DNA from: Saprospiraceae bacterium
GTDB lineage: Bacteria; Bacteroidota; Bacteroidia; Chitinophagales; Saprospiraceae
Length of the DNA: 64,000 bases
NCBI GenBank assembly: GCA_016714765.1
Contig: JADKCF010000006.1
Coordinates: forward strand, 124,001 to 188,000
Direction: 5' to 3'
Shown piece after piece: positions 39,308-49,910 of the stretch (its first letter is position 1; each line of letters opens with the position of its first letter). The notes beneath the pieces were generated by a model. It worked only from the letters and a program-made list of their open reading frames with translations. It was not told where the DNA came from and ran no database searches. Position numbers and translations under genes: made by a program.

Positions 39308-39754
39308 TCAATAATTGCCCATCTCACGATAATATATCAAATGCCAGCCAGAGGACAACTTACCAAATCTTCGCTCCATACTGAACTTACCTGATGTGTC
39401 TGAGATACGCTCGATCACTATACCATTGAGGTCCAACATTTCACGGGAGAAAGTACCATCCCCGTCGTCATATGGCTGATGCACAACCCATTCCTGTTGA
39501 GTCCATTTAAAATCAGGAGGGCTGATACTATCCTGGTTTTTTTTCATGCCTTCCAGAGGAAAAACAGTATGCTCTATCTGAAAGGCACTATCTCTACTGA
39601 ACTGGTCATAAAATTTTAAAAATTCCTCTGTCTCATAAGTAGCCAATTTATCAGGTACACTATCGGTTGGGACATCCTTATTTTTACATGACGCGGTAAA
39701 AATAAACGCAATAATAATGTACGATAAGATGATGATTTTACTGTTCCAAGGCAT
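39308..39754 (-). CDS. Lipoprotein, possibly DUF4348 family
   Basis: 148 residues with a signal peptide and lipobox TASC (Cys at about 23). The mature protein has EEFLKFYDQFSRDSAFQIEHTVFPL, similar in layout to DUF4348 proteins, which bind no known ligand. Its start overlaps the 3' end of the phosphopantetheinyl transferase gene by 17 bases, so they are probably cotranscribed. Confidence 0.7.
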   Translation of the reverse strand: MPWNSKIIILSYIIIAFIFTASCKNKDVPTDSVPDKLATYETEEFLKFYDQFSRDSAFQIEHTVFPLEGMKKNQDSISPPDFKWTQQEWVVHQPYDDGDGTFSREMLDLNGIVIERISDTSGKFSMERRFGKLSSGWHLIYYREMGNY

Positions 39755-40375
39755 ATACTAAGATTAGATTTTGAATTTGTTTGCAAAATAAAAGATATTT
39801 CTGATAATAGTGCCCTTTTATTATTTCACCTTCAAAAAAGCACCCTTCTTTTACATAGGTAAAGGCCGATACCTTCATATGTGTTTTAAAGTCAAGTTCC
39901 TTTTTGCCATATGATTTGTACATAGATTCCTTGGCCCCCCATATGGCATGAAAATAATGGGTATGCTCATCTTCAGGTATATTTATGAATTCGTCATCTC
40001 TGACAAAACGAGGAGCAATACGGTTGATTTTGGGTACGATTACCTGTATATCCACACCTACGGAGACCGGAGCTGCAATGACCGCTGTATATTCTGAAGA
40101 ATGGCTGATAGAAATATGATAGTCTGAATCTTTTAGGTATGGTTTGCCGTACTGATCCTTAAGGCACGCACCTCTAATTACTCTCTCAGACAATAAATGC
40201 AACAAATACCGGGACGAAAGCCATTCTGATCTCTTCCTTGCTTTTAGTGTCTTCAGCTCCTCCTTTTCTTCGCCAAATAAAATCAGTTCTTGCTCAAAGA
40301 ACTCATCACCTTCAGTATTATGCCATACACGGCCACCCCTTTGGGAATGATGTCAGTCTTAAATATTAAACTCAA
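39738..40375 (-). CDS. 4'-phosphopantetheinyl transferase, frameshifted as sequenced, probable TTG start
   Basis: The uninterrupted ORF (39738-40205) has the Sfp-type motifs: HISISHSSEYTAV, VGVDIQ and WGAKESMYKSYGKK. These bind CoA and Mg and move phosphopantetheine to acyl- or peptidyl-carrier proteins. The frame is coding well upstream (EEKEELKTLKARKRSEWLSS). One more base in the C4 run at 40336-40339 links it to a TTG at 40375 (SLIFKTDIIPKG), about 212 residues. The -7 box at 40403-40410 fits that start. It probably activates the fatty-acid carrier protein. Confidence 0.85.
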
Positions 40376-40402
40376 TGTGTTGTATTAACCTATAAATTTA
40401 GC

Positions 40403-40410
40403 CAAATATA
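40403..40410 (-). promoter_or_regulatory. -7 box for the phosphopantetheinyl transferase gene
   Basis: TATATTTG on the minus strand, exact TAnnTTTG match; predicted start near 40396, about 21 bases before the TTG at 40375. Confidence 0.5.
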
Positions 40411-40617
40411 AGAAGCTTCTGAAAACCAATACTCCTGTTATACTGTTTTAAACCGCACAATCCAATAATTAGTTTGAAATCATCCTGAAATTATAAAAAA
40501 AGAGAATTTGCCGGACATATAGGTGCAGTCTATGGGCTTGCATACAATGATAAGCACAATTGCTTTTTTTCAGCCGGTGGGGATGGTTGGATTGTAAAAT
40601 GGTCTCTGCAAGAAAAT

Positions 40618-41394
40618 ATGAAAGACGGCGAATTGATCGCCCAAACAGATACAAAACTCTTTAGCCTGGGAATCGATACATCCGGAAATCTCTTGATTGC
40701 CGGGGATATAAAAGGGCATTTATACTGGATTGATATTGTTGAAAATAAAATCCTTGGGCGTTTTGATATGCACAAAGGCAGTATTTTTGATATTTGTATG
40801 CTGAATGAACAGTATGTGATGACTGTGGGAGGGGACGGTTATTTTTGTGTCTGGGATATTGTGAAAAGGTTACCTGTATATTCATATCGACTTTCATTAC
40901 AAGGTTTGCGATGCATAAAATACAATCCTTTATCTGGTCTTATCTATGTGGGTGCCAGCGATAACAATATTTACATTATCCGGTATGAAGACTGGGAGGT
41001 AATACATGCCATTAAAAATGCTCATCAAAACAGTGTCTTTTGTCTTGAAGTTGTTAGGGATAAGTACCTGATATCCGGTGGTAGAGATGCCCATTTAATC
41101 GTAAGAGATGTAAGTACTTACGACATTATACAAGATCTGAATGCTCACTGGTACACCATCAATAAAATACAATACATCCCGGAGGAAAACCTTTTAGTCA
41201 CTGCATCTCGGGATAAAACCATGAGGTGGTGGTCTGCTGAAAACTTTCAGTTATTAAAAACAATTAACGTACAAGGTGGTGGACACATCCATTCCATCAA
41301 CAATATTCAATGGATACCAGAAAACAAGGCGCTCATCTCTGGCGGTGATGATAAGATACTGAAAGAATGGCATTGTAACCGGAGAGAGCTATAA
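40618..41394 (+). CDS. WD40 repeat protein, 5' end unclear
   Basis: 258 residues from ATG 40618, with at least five WD40 blades (for example GHLYWIDI, GYFCVWDI, SGGRDAHLIVRD, TASRDKTMRWW, SGGDDKILKEW). The coding frame continues upstream to about 40485 with a further blade (FAGHIGAVYGLAYNDK, SAGGDGWIVKWSL), but no ATG, GTG or TTG lies in that frame. A start near TTG 40471 would need one base removed from the CC before TGAAATT and one added to the A7 run. WD40 propellers mediate protein contacts; the partner is unknown. Confidence 0.75.
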   Translation: MKDGELIAQTDTKLFSLGIDTSGNLLIAGDIKGHLYWIDIVENKILGRFDMHKGSIFDICMLNEQYVMTVGGDGYFCVWDIVKRLPVYSYRLSLQGLRCIKYNPLSGLIYVGASDNNIYIIRYEDWEVIHAIKNAHQNSVFCLEVVRDKYLISGGRDAHLIVRDVSTYDIIQDLNAHWYTINKIQYIPEENLLVTASRDKTMRWWSAENFQLLKTINVQGGGHIHSINNIQWIPENKALISGGDDKILKEWHCNRREL

Positions 41395-41896
41395 ACTTCC
41401 TAATTCATTCATGTTGGTAAATGTAGATTTACTGTCTTCCAGTTTTTTGACATAAACGACATAAGTATCAGAAATGTTGTCATGCCATCCCCGGGCATCC
41501 CTTCCTAAGAAAGATAAAAATTCAAATGGAATGAATCTTGACAATGTCCGTTGTAAAACTTGGGTGGCACTAGGTATATTGCCATTTCTGTCCACTACCA
41601 CAGTACCTGTGACATACTTGCCAGGTGTACGACCTATGCTACTTTCGAATAGAAAATAATAAACAGCCATCAGCACAATACTTAAAATGTTTATCACTAC
41701 GTCATTTCCTGTTTCCTCCAGGCTTAGATCGTATGTATTCTTCGGGACTTATCTCTGCCACAAAGGCAAAATAAATCACAAATAAAAACAGTAAGGCCAA
41801 TAATATAGCTAATGAGTCTATAAGATAGTTTAAAAACCTGACACCGGAACCGGCAAGCGTATCATGAGTCACAATATATGTTGAACTCTTTGCCAA
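41389..41896 (-). CDS. RDD family membrane protein, frameshifted as sequenced
   Basis: The 5' ORF (41702-41896) gives SGVRFLNYLIDSLAILLALLF, the RDD motif helix (here R...D). The 3' ORF (41389-41697) gives a second helix, SSIGRTPGKYVTGTVVVD and LSRFIPFEFLSFL. Removing one A of the pair at 41724-41725 (T on the plus strand) restores a protein of about 168 residues with two or three membrane helices. The family has been linked to Na+/Li+ transport in a few cases but is mostly uncharacterised. Its 3' end overlaps the WD40 gene by 6 bases. Confidence 0.82.
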
Positions 41897-41905
41897 GGTG
41901 GGTAC

Positions 41906-42369
41906 TTATTTGATTCCCAGAGCAGCCAAAGTTTCCAAAGAAAGATCACCATAGGCCATTTTTTTACTTTGCTGAAAGTCTTTGATAGAAAGCAATGTTG
42001 CCTGGTCCATGATACCATTTATAGTCATAGGATACCCCAATGCAAGAAGGGCTGACTGCACTTTTTTCACCAGCTTTTCTGTCCTGTTTTTCGGACACAC
42101 TATGTTGATCGTTTGTATGCCTCCTGCGTCTTTTGTGACCTGTAACTTCTTTTCACAAGTTCTTTCCTGGCTTCTACTACTTTGATTTTTGTTACCTTAA
42201 CATTGAGGCCTGTGGTGTCTGATCCTGTAAAAATGTAATGTGTTTTTTCTATGGTCTCTATGATGGGATCTTTGGTCAGCTGGCCTGTACAAAGTGATTT
42301 GGCGCCTTTCTGCCCAAGGCAAACAACTGAAATACAAATGGTTAGACCTATCGAAAAAACTAATTTCAT
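41906..42369 (-). CDS. Secreted peptidoglycan-binding domain protein, frameshifted as sequenced
   Basis: The 5' ORF (ATG 42369, alternative 42387) encodes a signal peptide ending near VVCLGQ and about 70 more residues. The 3' ORF (41906-42100) encodes a PG_binding_1-like helical domain: KVQSALLALGYPMTINGIMDQATLLSIKDFQ. One more A in the coding-strand A4 (42150-42153) joins them as VKKKLQVTKDAGGIQTINIVCPKN, here cited only at its ends, giving about 154 residues. It is expected to bind cell-wall peptidoglycan. It lies 9 bases upstream of the RDD gene. Confidence 0.7.
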
Positions 42370-42511
42370 GGTGTGTTCGTTTTGCAATGATATATTAAAA
42401 AAACAAATATACGAGTATCCTTAATATATCCAAACTTTTGTGCAAAAATTAAAAATCAGAAGGTAATAAAATTAAATAATGGTAATGTATTACTTTATTA
42501 TTGTCCGTTTA

Positions 42512-42519
42512 TATCTTTG
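42512..42519 (+). promoter_or_regulatory. -7 box for the DUF4403 gene
   Basis: TATCTTTG, exact TAnnTTTG match, 15 bases before ATG 42535; it supports the upstream start over the GTG at 42615. Confidence 0.55.
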
Positions 42520-42534
42520 CATAAAATCATCAAG

Positions 42535-43917
42535 ATGAACTTTTAAATGTCAACAGACTCTTACTATTCCTTTTTATCTTCTTTATTACCTACTCCTGCG
42601 GGACCAAAAAAGCAGTGGAATATGTACCTGTTAAAACACAGGAAACCATAAAAAACTTCACTACCGAATTTGTCATTAATTACAAGCTCGATAAGACAGG
42701 TATCAAGGATACTTTTAATACTGCCATTTCAGAAGCATTCAAAGGTAATTTTGATATACCGGAATATGATATCAAGATGACGCTCAGTAAGCCCAAAGAA
42801 GCGTCAGTAGAAATAGAAGGTAAGAGTGTACTTGTGGTAGTACCTGTGACGGTATATCTGGAGAAAAAAACTTTTTTGACAGACCTAAAAGCCAAAGGAA
42901 CGCTCGAAATGAGTTTTATAACTGATCTTGATATCGACTCTCTCTGGAATGTCAAAACAAAAACTCAGCTGTCACATCATAGGTGGGTAGAAAAACCCAA
43001 GCTTTCAGTAGCAGGGCTGAATTTGCCCATAAAGCATATCCGATGTGGCTATCAATAAAAGCAAGTCCATGATAGAAAAAGGAATTGATGATTCGGTAAG
43101 GGAAAACTTTACCCTCAAACAAAAGATGAAGGAAACGATGTCTTTGTTTGACCAACCCATGCAGTTGGACCCTAGTATGAGTGTGTGGCTCAATATAAGA
43201 CCAGAAAAATTCCACCTCAATAAAGTGATCAACAATAGATTTTCTGCGGCAGGTAAAATAGGTATTCAAGGCAAATCCACTTTTACTACTTACAAACCGA
43301 CCACCATTTCCACCGTCAATACTCTGCCAAAAGTCTACTGGACTGAATCCATCCCGGATAGCTCCGTATTCAGGATAATCGCTGACATTAAGACCGCAGA
43401 TATCAATCCAGTTATCAAAGCCAACCTGGACGGAAAGACTTTTACCGCCGGGGATAAATCTATAACTTTATCCAATATTGTGACCAATTGTGATTACGAA
43501 TTTTTGAGGGTAGTGACAGATATTGCCGGAACTGTAAATGGTACTCTTATCATCAAAGGCAAACCAAAATACGATGCCAATGAAAATAGTTTCTACATGG
43601 AAAATATAGACATTCAACTCAAAACTAAAAATGTAGCACATAAAGCAGCTGCTTGGATCGCAGAAGGCAAGATCAGAAATGAATTGGAAAAGATGTTAAA
43701 GTTTTCTATCAAAGACAATCTGGCTGAAGCCCAAAAAAACATCGATAACCAGCTCAAAGATCTCAATGCCAAGTACGATCTGGAAATGAAAATAGGTATA
43801 GGCAGCGCTGATGTCGAAAGTTTTGAACTCAAACCGGGACAAATAGAAGCCATGGTCAAAGCGAAATTCTATCTCGAACTCCGAATTAAAAATTTCAGAT
43901 CTTTTAATAAGTTCTAA
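42535..43917 (+). CDS. DUF4403 family lipoprotein, two frameshifts as sequenced
   Basis: From ATG 42535 the frame is lost after three codons; one more T in the T4 run 42541-42544 gives MNFLNVNRLLLFLFFITYSC, a clear lipoprotein signal. A second break lies in the A3 run 43031-43033: removing one A gives LNLPISISDVAINKSKSM. The repaired protein has about 460 residues and matches the DUF4403 layout of a large beta-rich lipid-binding-like fold with DQPMQLDPSMSVWLNI and IADIKTADINPVI. The 3' ORF (43045-43917) is the longest intact part. The function of the family is unknown; an envelope role is likely. Confidence 0.8.
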
Positions 43918-43944
43918 ACATTATTCTAAAACAATATCGGAAAC

Positions 43945-46484
43945 CTACTTCCTGATAACAAGTTTTTGAGGTTTTGTACCTTTGATATCTGTTATCACTG
44001 TATACACACCATCCGGAAGACTACCTACATAAACTGATGCACCTGGCCTGTCGTCTGATTGAATACCATCATGCCGTTCATATTATAAATGTATACATTT
44101 TTAAACAAATTCCTTTGGTCGGTAGATATCGAGATATAATCGGTAGCCGGGTTTGGAAAGATACTTACCACTTGGAATGCTGTTTCCACTTCTTTTACAG
44201 TACTGATGATATCCTTGACTTGAAAATCCCAAACTCCGCGACCATATGTGGCAAATCTGGCTGTTTTGGTCTGTGGTACATACTCCACACTCCAGTACGT
44301 TTGATTGGGTGTACGAGTGCCACTGAGTGCAAACCACTTATTTCGGGCAGAAATGTACACATATGGACCGGCTTCAGTAGCAGCAAATATCAGGGATTCG
44401 TCTTCATTAGCCACAATATTGAATACCATGGTACGGGGTAATCCTACACTAAAATCCGAAAAAGTAAGGCCTCCATCTGAAGACTTGTACACCGGCTTAT
44501 TGGAATATCCGTTTCCTGATAAATAAACTACATCGGGATGTACTGCTGAAGGAAGTATACAGGAACCATAAAGGTAATGTGACTCTGAAAGCATTTCTGC
44601 CGTTTTCACAAAACTCTGGCCTCCGTCTTCTGATCTGTAAAATTTCCCATTGGTAGTGGCCACATACCAGTATTGTTTATTCTGGGCATCAATGGCCATA
44701 GCTGATATTTGACCGCCACTTGGTGCAAAATTATAAGGCAGTTGTGTAGCTACAATATCGTCGTTTTTATACTCCAATTGCAGAATGTATGACCCACCGA
44801 AGTGGCTGTAGTGCTGCCACCTGCTGCCAAGATTATATCTTTTGATGGATCTGGTCCGGGGATAATAGGTGGAATCCAGACCGTTTCGTTGGATGATTTG
44901 ATTTCGTAACCTGCTATAGGCCATTCCTGTGAGAGTGGCTTGGAGTAAAAGCCTATGGATCCTCCCGGATATACTGACCATAGACTATTTCCGTTTCCTG
45001 TAAACTCAATATGTCCATAATCACCTGATATATTCTGGAATAATTCAGCAGACTGATCTTCAAAAACAATACCTCTCTGCTGTCCCTGATCCTGGGAACC
45101 TGCAAAAATATAATTTGGATTGGCGGGCAAGGTCCTGACATCATAGTATTGGGACACATTCAGATTGTAAAGACCTACATTGGTATGATTAAATCCATAA
45201 TCATCTGTATAATATATACCACCGTGATTAGCATTTAGTATAAAAGGTTTTCCGGACTTATCCTTAAATTCTTTGATGTGCATTATATCCGCATGCAATT
45301 TATTAGTGATATCATCATAATATTCCCACCATTCACTCACCTTAGCCCAGTTTGCCCCCCCATTGATAGACCTGTAAGCATTTACCTCTCCAAAAAACAT
45401 CTTGCGCGGGTCAGATGGTGCTACATACAGGCCTACATCCCATGGAGATTCTGGCATGACAGATAAAACTGCCCAAGTTTTACCTTCATCTTTGGACTGA
45501 TAGATTTTATTATCATTTTTGTAAGCATACATACGTATAGTGTCCCTGTAAGTGACCACCTGGAGATTGGCACGTCCTGACTCACCAAAAGAAAAAGGCT
45601 GATTGGACGTCTTGATGTCCAGGCTTTTAGTTGCCGGATTAAATTTATACAAATTAGATTTTGTGGCTGATGTCTGCTCCAGCACATAAATCTGGTCACT
45701 CACTCCATTATAGGCCAAGGTTATATTTCGAGTATCAGAAGTCGTAAAAAGTTTCAGGGTTTTGTACGTTACTCCATTGTCGTAGGAAGCATATACCTTT
45801 ATACTACCGTTGTAGTCTTTTTTGCCCAGAAAAAATATTTTTCCATCATTGGTATATTGTGCATTATACAGATCCCATCCGTCAGTTGTGGAAGTAACAC
45901 CTGTTGCTTTTTCCAGGTGACTCCATCATCATTAGAATAATGAGGTATGCCGTTCACTGCAGAAATTATTCTTTTTCCTCCACCGGTCAGCGGCAATATT
46001 TTCAAAAGACTGGTAGAGAACCGAAGCTGATCATTGACCAGAGTCCAACCGAAGCCCGATAAGTCGCCTTTGAACATCGGTCCACCGCCACCTACTGCAT
46101 AAATCACTTCTTCATTAGCGTCAAATTCAGTGACCATTATGTTTCCTGCATTATTGTTGCTGCCTCTTTCTATCCATTGGCCCAGTATTTGGCCTTCAGC
46201 TACCAGCTCATCTCCCGATCGGTTGCTTTTTACTGTTTTTAACCATTGAGCATATATGTCCTGTTGATTTTCAGCTTCAATACTCCTCCAGTTGGATTGA
46301 GGCCTCCATGCATGAGTTCTATCCATTTGTTGCGTGCCAGCTGTGAACCTTCGTCTTCTCCACTTTTATGGATGGCTGTTTTTTCCGATGGCATTGGATA
46401 TGCTTTTGGTTCATGTTTATCTTTACATCCGGCTATTAAAATTGTAAGACATAAGAAGACAGAGGGTAATTTAATAAAATCCAT
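43945..46484 (-). CDS. Secreted BNR-repeat propeller protein with T9SS sorting domain, four frameshifts as sequenced
   Basis: Four ORFs (46239-46514, 45799-46326, 44750-45718, 44025-44981) and a short tail to 43945 form one protein of about 847 residues. The breaks are at 46292-46293, 45908-45912, 44793-44795 and 44047-44048, each cured by one extra base. The start at 46484 gives a signal with lipobox IAGC. Asp-box units include SNDDGVTWKK, SKDEGKTW, SINGGANW, SEDGGQSF and SSDGGLTF. The C-terminal sorting domain (IFPNPATDYISIS ... KLVIRK) is only complete after the last repair. Surface propeller of unknown ligand, related in type to the gene at 25630. Confidence 0.8.
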
Positions 46485-47064
46485 TGGAAGATAATTTATC
46501 AATTTGTGAAACAATTTTGCTTACAAGTTCCTTCGGCCACTTTCCACCAAAACGATGGCAATCAGAACATACTATCGCAAAGTTATCTAAAAAAAACATT
46601 AACTAAAAAAAAATGCCGTTACATTAGTAGGAACAAAAATAAAAACTAACCAAATCTTAAGAAGTGTATCCTGACCGACAGAATGACATCTTAAAAAACG
46701 AAAACAAAATTTGATAATGGGCTTTTTTAGCATTACAAAAACGAAACCATAAATACATTAATTTATGTGTAAAGCGAACCAACAATGTGCTTTCTGGTAC
46801 AGAAAATTTTAAATATATATTTGCAAAATTATCACAAAGACCAATCTTAATTATTAAATATTTCATGCTGAATTCAGTAAAAAATATGCGACTTGACCAA
46901 ATTTAATTTTAATTCTTTAATAAAATATTAATTAAATCCAAAACTACCTCAAACTCATTTTGACAATAAATTATTAAATTTCTTTTTAACAATTGAAAAA
47001 TATATCATACATTGTGACAGTTTTTACAATTTATTAACAATCAACTTTTCGCAACGCCACATTT
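46485..47064. other. AT-rich leader region upstream of the TonB receptor gene
   Basis: 580 bases between divergent genes, strongly AT-rich in its right half. A TATATTTG box at 46816-46823 (plus strand) would give a leader of about 235 bases. I see no RNA gene, riboswitch or strong hairpin. Confidence 0.4.
46816..46823 (+). promoter_or_regulatory. Possible -7 box for the TonB receptor operon
   Basis: TATATTTG matches TAnnTTTG, but the distance to the ATG at 47065 is long and AT-rich sequence makes chance matches likely. Confidence 0.28.
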
Positions 47065-49884
47065 ATGAGGAATGTCTCAGATATATTAGTTATCTTTATT
47101 TTAGTGTTTTTATTTTCCGTAAATACGGCAATCGCTCAAAATCATGTCAAAGGTGAGGTGAAGGATGCAGGTACTGGTGAACCACTTATCGGAGCAAATG
47201 TTACAGTAAAAAATGATCCATCTTTAGGAACCGTCACAGATTTTGATGGTCACTTTGACTTAAAAATCGAAAATTTTCCAGTTACACTCAATATTTCTTA
47301 TATAGGGTATACAGCTATTGACTATGTAGTTGAAAATAAAGGTCAAAAAGTTATTATAAAACTAGGTGAGGAACCCGTCACTATAGACCTAGGCGTAGAG
47401 ATAAAAGGTCAGAGAGTTTCGGAAAAACAAAGAGCTGCACCTCTGACTATAGAATCTTTGGATGCCAAAGCTATAAAGCAAACTGCGTCCACTGATTTTT
47501 ACAATGGCTTAGGTTCTCTCAAAGGCGTAGACCTCACTACTGCCAGTTTGGGTTTTACAGTCATCAATACCCGAGGATTTAACAGCACAAGTCCTGTTAG
47601 ATCATTACAGACCATAGATGGTGTAGACAACCAATCTCCAGGACTGAATTTTTCATTGGGCAACTTCCTGGGCGCCTCAGAGCTGGATATCAATAAGGTA
47701 GACCTCGTAGTTGGCGCAAGTTCAGCTTTCTATGGCCCAAATGCATTTAACGGAGTGATTGCTATGGAAACAAAAAATCCATTTTTCACAAAAGGGCTTT
47801 CTGCCAGCCTTAAAATAGGTGAAAGAAATCTATTAGAGACTGCTTTCAGATTTGCAGATGTGCTTAAAAATAAAGCAGGAATGTCGGCCATCGCATACAA
47901 ACTCAATTTTTCCTATCTGAAAGCTTATGACTGGGTAGCTGACAATTATGATCCTGTGACAGGTTCATCTGGAAATTCAGTTTTCAATTCATCCATCAAT
48001 CCTGGTGGAGCCAATAAAGTCAATGTTTATGGTGATGAATATTATGGTACTTATGCTACATTGTATGATCCAAGAGCTGGACTGAACTCCTTTCACAGAC
48101 AAGGATACAGAGAAATAGATGTAGTCGACTACAACACAAAAAACTTAAAAGCAGGTGCAGCCATTCACATAAGAACAAAACCATCTAAGGATTTCGAATC
48201 TCCTGAACTGGTCATTACATCCAATTTCGGTTACGGCACTACTGTTTATCAGGGTGACAACAGATTCAGATTGGATGGTATTCAGTTCTATCAGCAAAAG
48301 ATAGAGTTCAGGAAAAAAGACAAATATTTCATTCGCGCCTATGCCACCAATGAAGATGCAGGTAATTCCTATGATCCTTATTTTACGGCACAAAAAATGT
48401 TGGAAGCTTCAGGAGAGAATGAAGCATGGCAGAATAGTTATGTTCAGTGGTGGTCTAGAAATGATCTGGGAGCAGTGTGGAAAAAAATGAAAGACATGGG
48501 CTATCCTGCTGACGGTTTTGATGCACAGATTAAGTGGCAACAAGATCATAAAGACCTACTCGATGAATGGCACAAGGAAGCAACCCAATATGCCAATACT
48601 GGCAACAAAACATTTAATACACAAAATTATTATCAGCCGGGGACTGCAAGATTTGATTCTCTCTTTAATGATATAAAATCAAGAAAGAATAACTTTAAAG
48701 AAAACGGAACTAAATTTTTCGATAGATCTGCATTGTATCACCTGCATGGGGAATACAAATTCCAATCAAGTTTTTTCAAGGAATTGACAGTGGGAGCAAA
48801 TGGAAGAGTGTACAGACCATATACACAGGGAACCATTTTCAGTGACAGCATCAGTAGAATTACTAATGTAGAAGCAGGCGTATATGCGGGAGCATCCAAG
48901 GCATTCAACGACTTTACTGTATCCATAGCTTCCAGACTTGACAAAAATCAAAATTTCAATTTACTGTTTAGTCCAGCTGCATCTGTTGTATGGAAACCTT
49001 CAGAAAATAATTATTTGAGGGTGTCTTTTTCTTCAGCCATCCGTAACCCTACCCTATCAGATCAATATCTGAATCTCAAAGTTGGACCTGCACAATTGAT
49101 AGGAAATCTAAATGGGTATCCGGGATTGATAACTTTGGAATCATTCAATATCTGGAGAAATAACCCAAGCAGTCCTTTTGTGTATAAAGATATAGCACCT
49201 ATCCGTCCTGAAAAAGTAAAAACGCTGGAAATCGGATATCGCACGACATTATTAGAAAGACTGTACCTCGATGCAAGTGTATATAGAAATGCCTATAATG
49301 ATTTTATTGGTTATCAGGTGGGATTGGTCATACCTGAGGTATTAATAACCCCATTTCCAGGCTCACCTCCAATTCCATTCAAGAAATATGCAGATACCAA
49401 AGTCTTTAGGGTAGCTGCCAATTCTGTGGAGACGGTGGTTTCACAAGGATTTGCATTAGGATATAATTATTATTTTAATAAGTATTACGCTGTAAATGGA
49501 AACTATAGTTATAATGCTCTGACTACCAAAGTTCAGGATACTACTTTAGTTCCCGCGTTCAATACACCAAAAAATAAATTTAATGTCGGTATTTCCGGAA
49601 GGGACATTCCTATAGGAAGCAGCAATCATGCCTTAGGTTTTAATATAAATTACAAATGGATTCAGGGATTTACATTTGAAGGCTCACCTCAATTTACCGG
49701 TGCAATACCTACATATGACCTTATAGATGCACAAGTTAACTATAATATGCCCAAACAAAATCTAACGTTCAAAATAGGGGCTTCCAATGCACTGAACAAC
49801 AAACAGTTTCAGACGTATGGGGGTCCAAGGATAGGAAGGATGGCTTACATTACTGTAACATACGATTTCAAAGAAAAAATTTAA
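47065..49884 (+). CDS. TonB-dependent receptor with N-terminal carboxypeptidase-like domain
   Basis: 939 residues. Signal peptide 1-25 (ending NTAIAQ), then a carboxypeptidase-regulatory-like domain (VKGEVKDAGTGEPLIGANV, GTVTDFDGHFDLKI) at about 28-115. A plug domain (about 120-235; GFNSTSPVRSLQTIDGV, GASSAFYGPNAFNGVI) and a 22-strand barrel follow. This is the Bacteroidota receptor layout, but no SusD-like gene follows and the protein is not of the long SusC form. It should import a substrate through the outer membrane with TonB energy. A secreted alpha/beta-hydrolase-like gene starts 26 bases downstream. Confidence 0.93.
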   Translation: MRNVSDILVIFILVFLFSVNTAIAQNHVKGEVKDAGTGEPLIGANVTVKNDPSLGTVTDFDGHFDLKIENFPVTLNISYIGYTAIDYVVENKGQKVIIKLGEEPVTIDLGVEIKGQRVSEKQRAAPLTIESLDAKAIKQTASTDFYNGLGSLKGVDLTTASLGFTVINTRGFNSTSPVRSLQTIDGVDNQSPGLNFSLGNFLGASELDINKVDLVVGASSAFYGPNAFNGVIAMETKNPFFTKGLSASLKIGERNLLETAFRFADVLKNKAGMSAIAYKLNFSYLKAYDWVADNYDPVTGSSGNSVFNSSINPGGANKVNVYGDEYYGTYATLYDPRAGLNSFHRQGYREIDVVDYNTKNLKAGAAIHIRTKPSKDFESPELVITSNFGYGTTVYQGDNRFRLDGIQFYQQKIEFRKKDKYFIRAYATNEDAGNSYDPYFTAQKMLEASGENEAWQNSYVQWWSRNDLGAVWKKMKDMGYPADGFDAQIKWQQDHKDLLDEWHKEATQYANTGNKTFNTQNYYQPGTARFDSLFNDIKSRKNNFKENGTKFFDRSALYHLHGEYKFQSSFFKELTVGANGRVYRPYTQGTIFSDSISRITNVEAGVYAGASKAFNDFTVSIASRLDKNQNFNLLFSPAASVVWKPSENNYLRVSFSSAIRNPTLSDQYLNLKVGPAQLIGNLNGYPGLITLESFNIWRNNPSSPFVYKDIAPIRPEKVKTLEIGYRTTLLERLYLDASVYRNAYNDFIGYQVGLVIPEVLITPFPGSPPIPFKKYADTKVFRVAANSVETVVSQGFALGYNYYFNKYYAVNGNYSYNALTTKVQDTTLVPAFNTPKNKFNVGISGRDIPIGSSNHALGFNINYKWIQGFTFEGSPQFTGAIPTYDLIDAQVNYNMPKQNLTFKIGASNALNNKQFQTYGGPRIGRMAYITVTYDFKEKI

Positions 49885-49910
49885 TTTATTCATTCTTAAA
49901 ATTTCATCAC

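Noticed and set aside
46657..46866. 69-residue minus-strand ORF upstream of the TonB receptor
   Set aside because: AT-rich intergenic DNA with no homology or promoter; a chance ORF.
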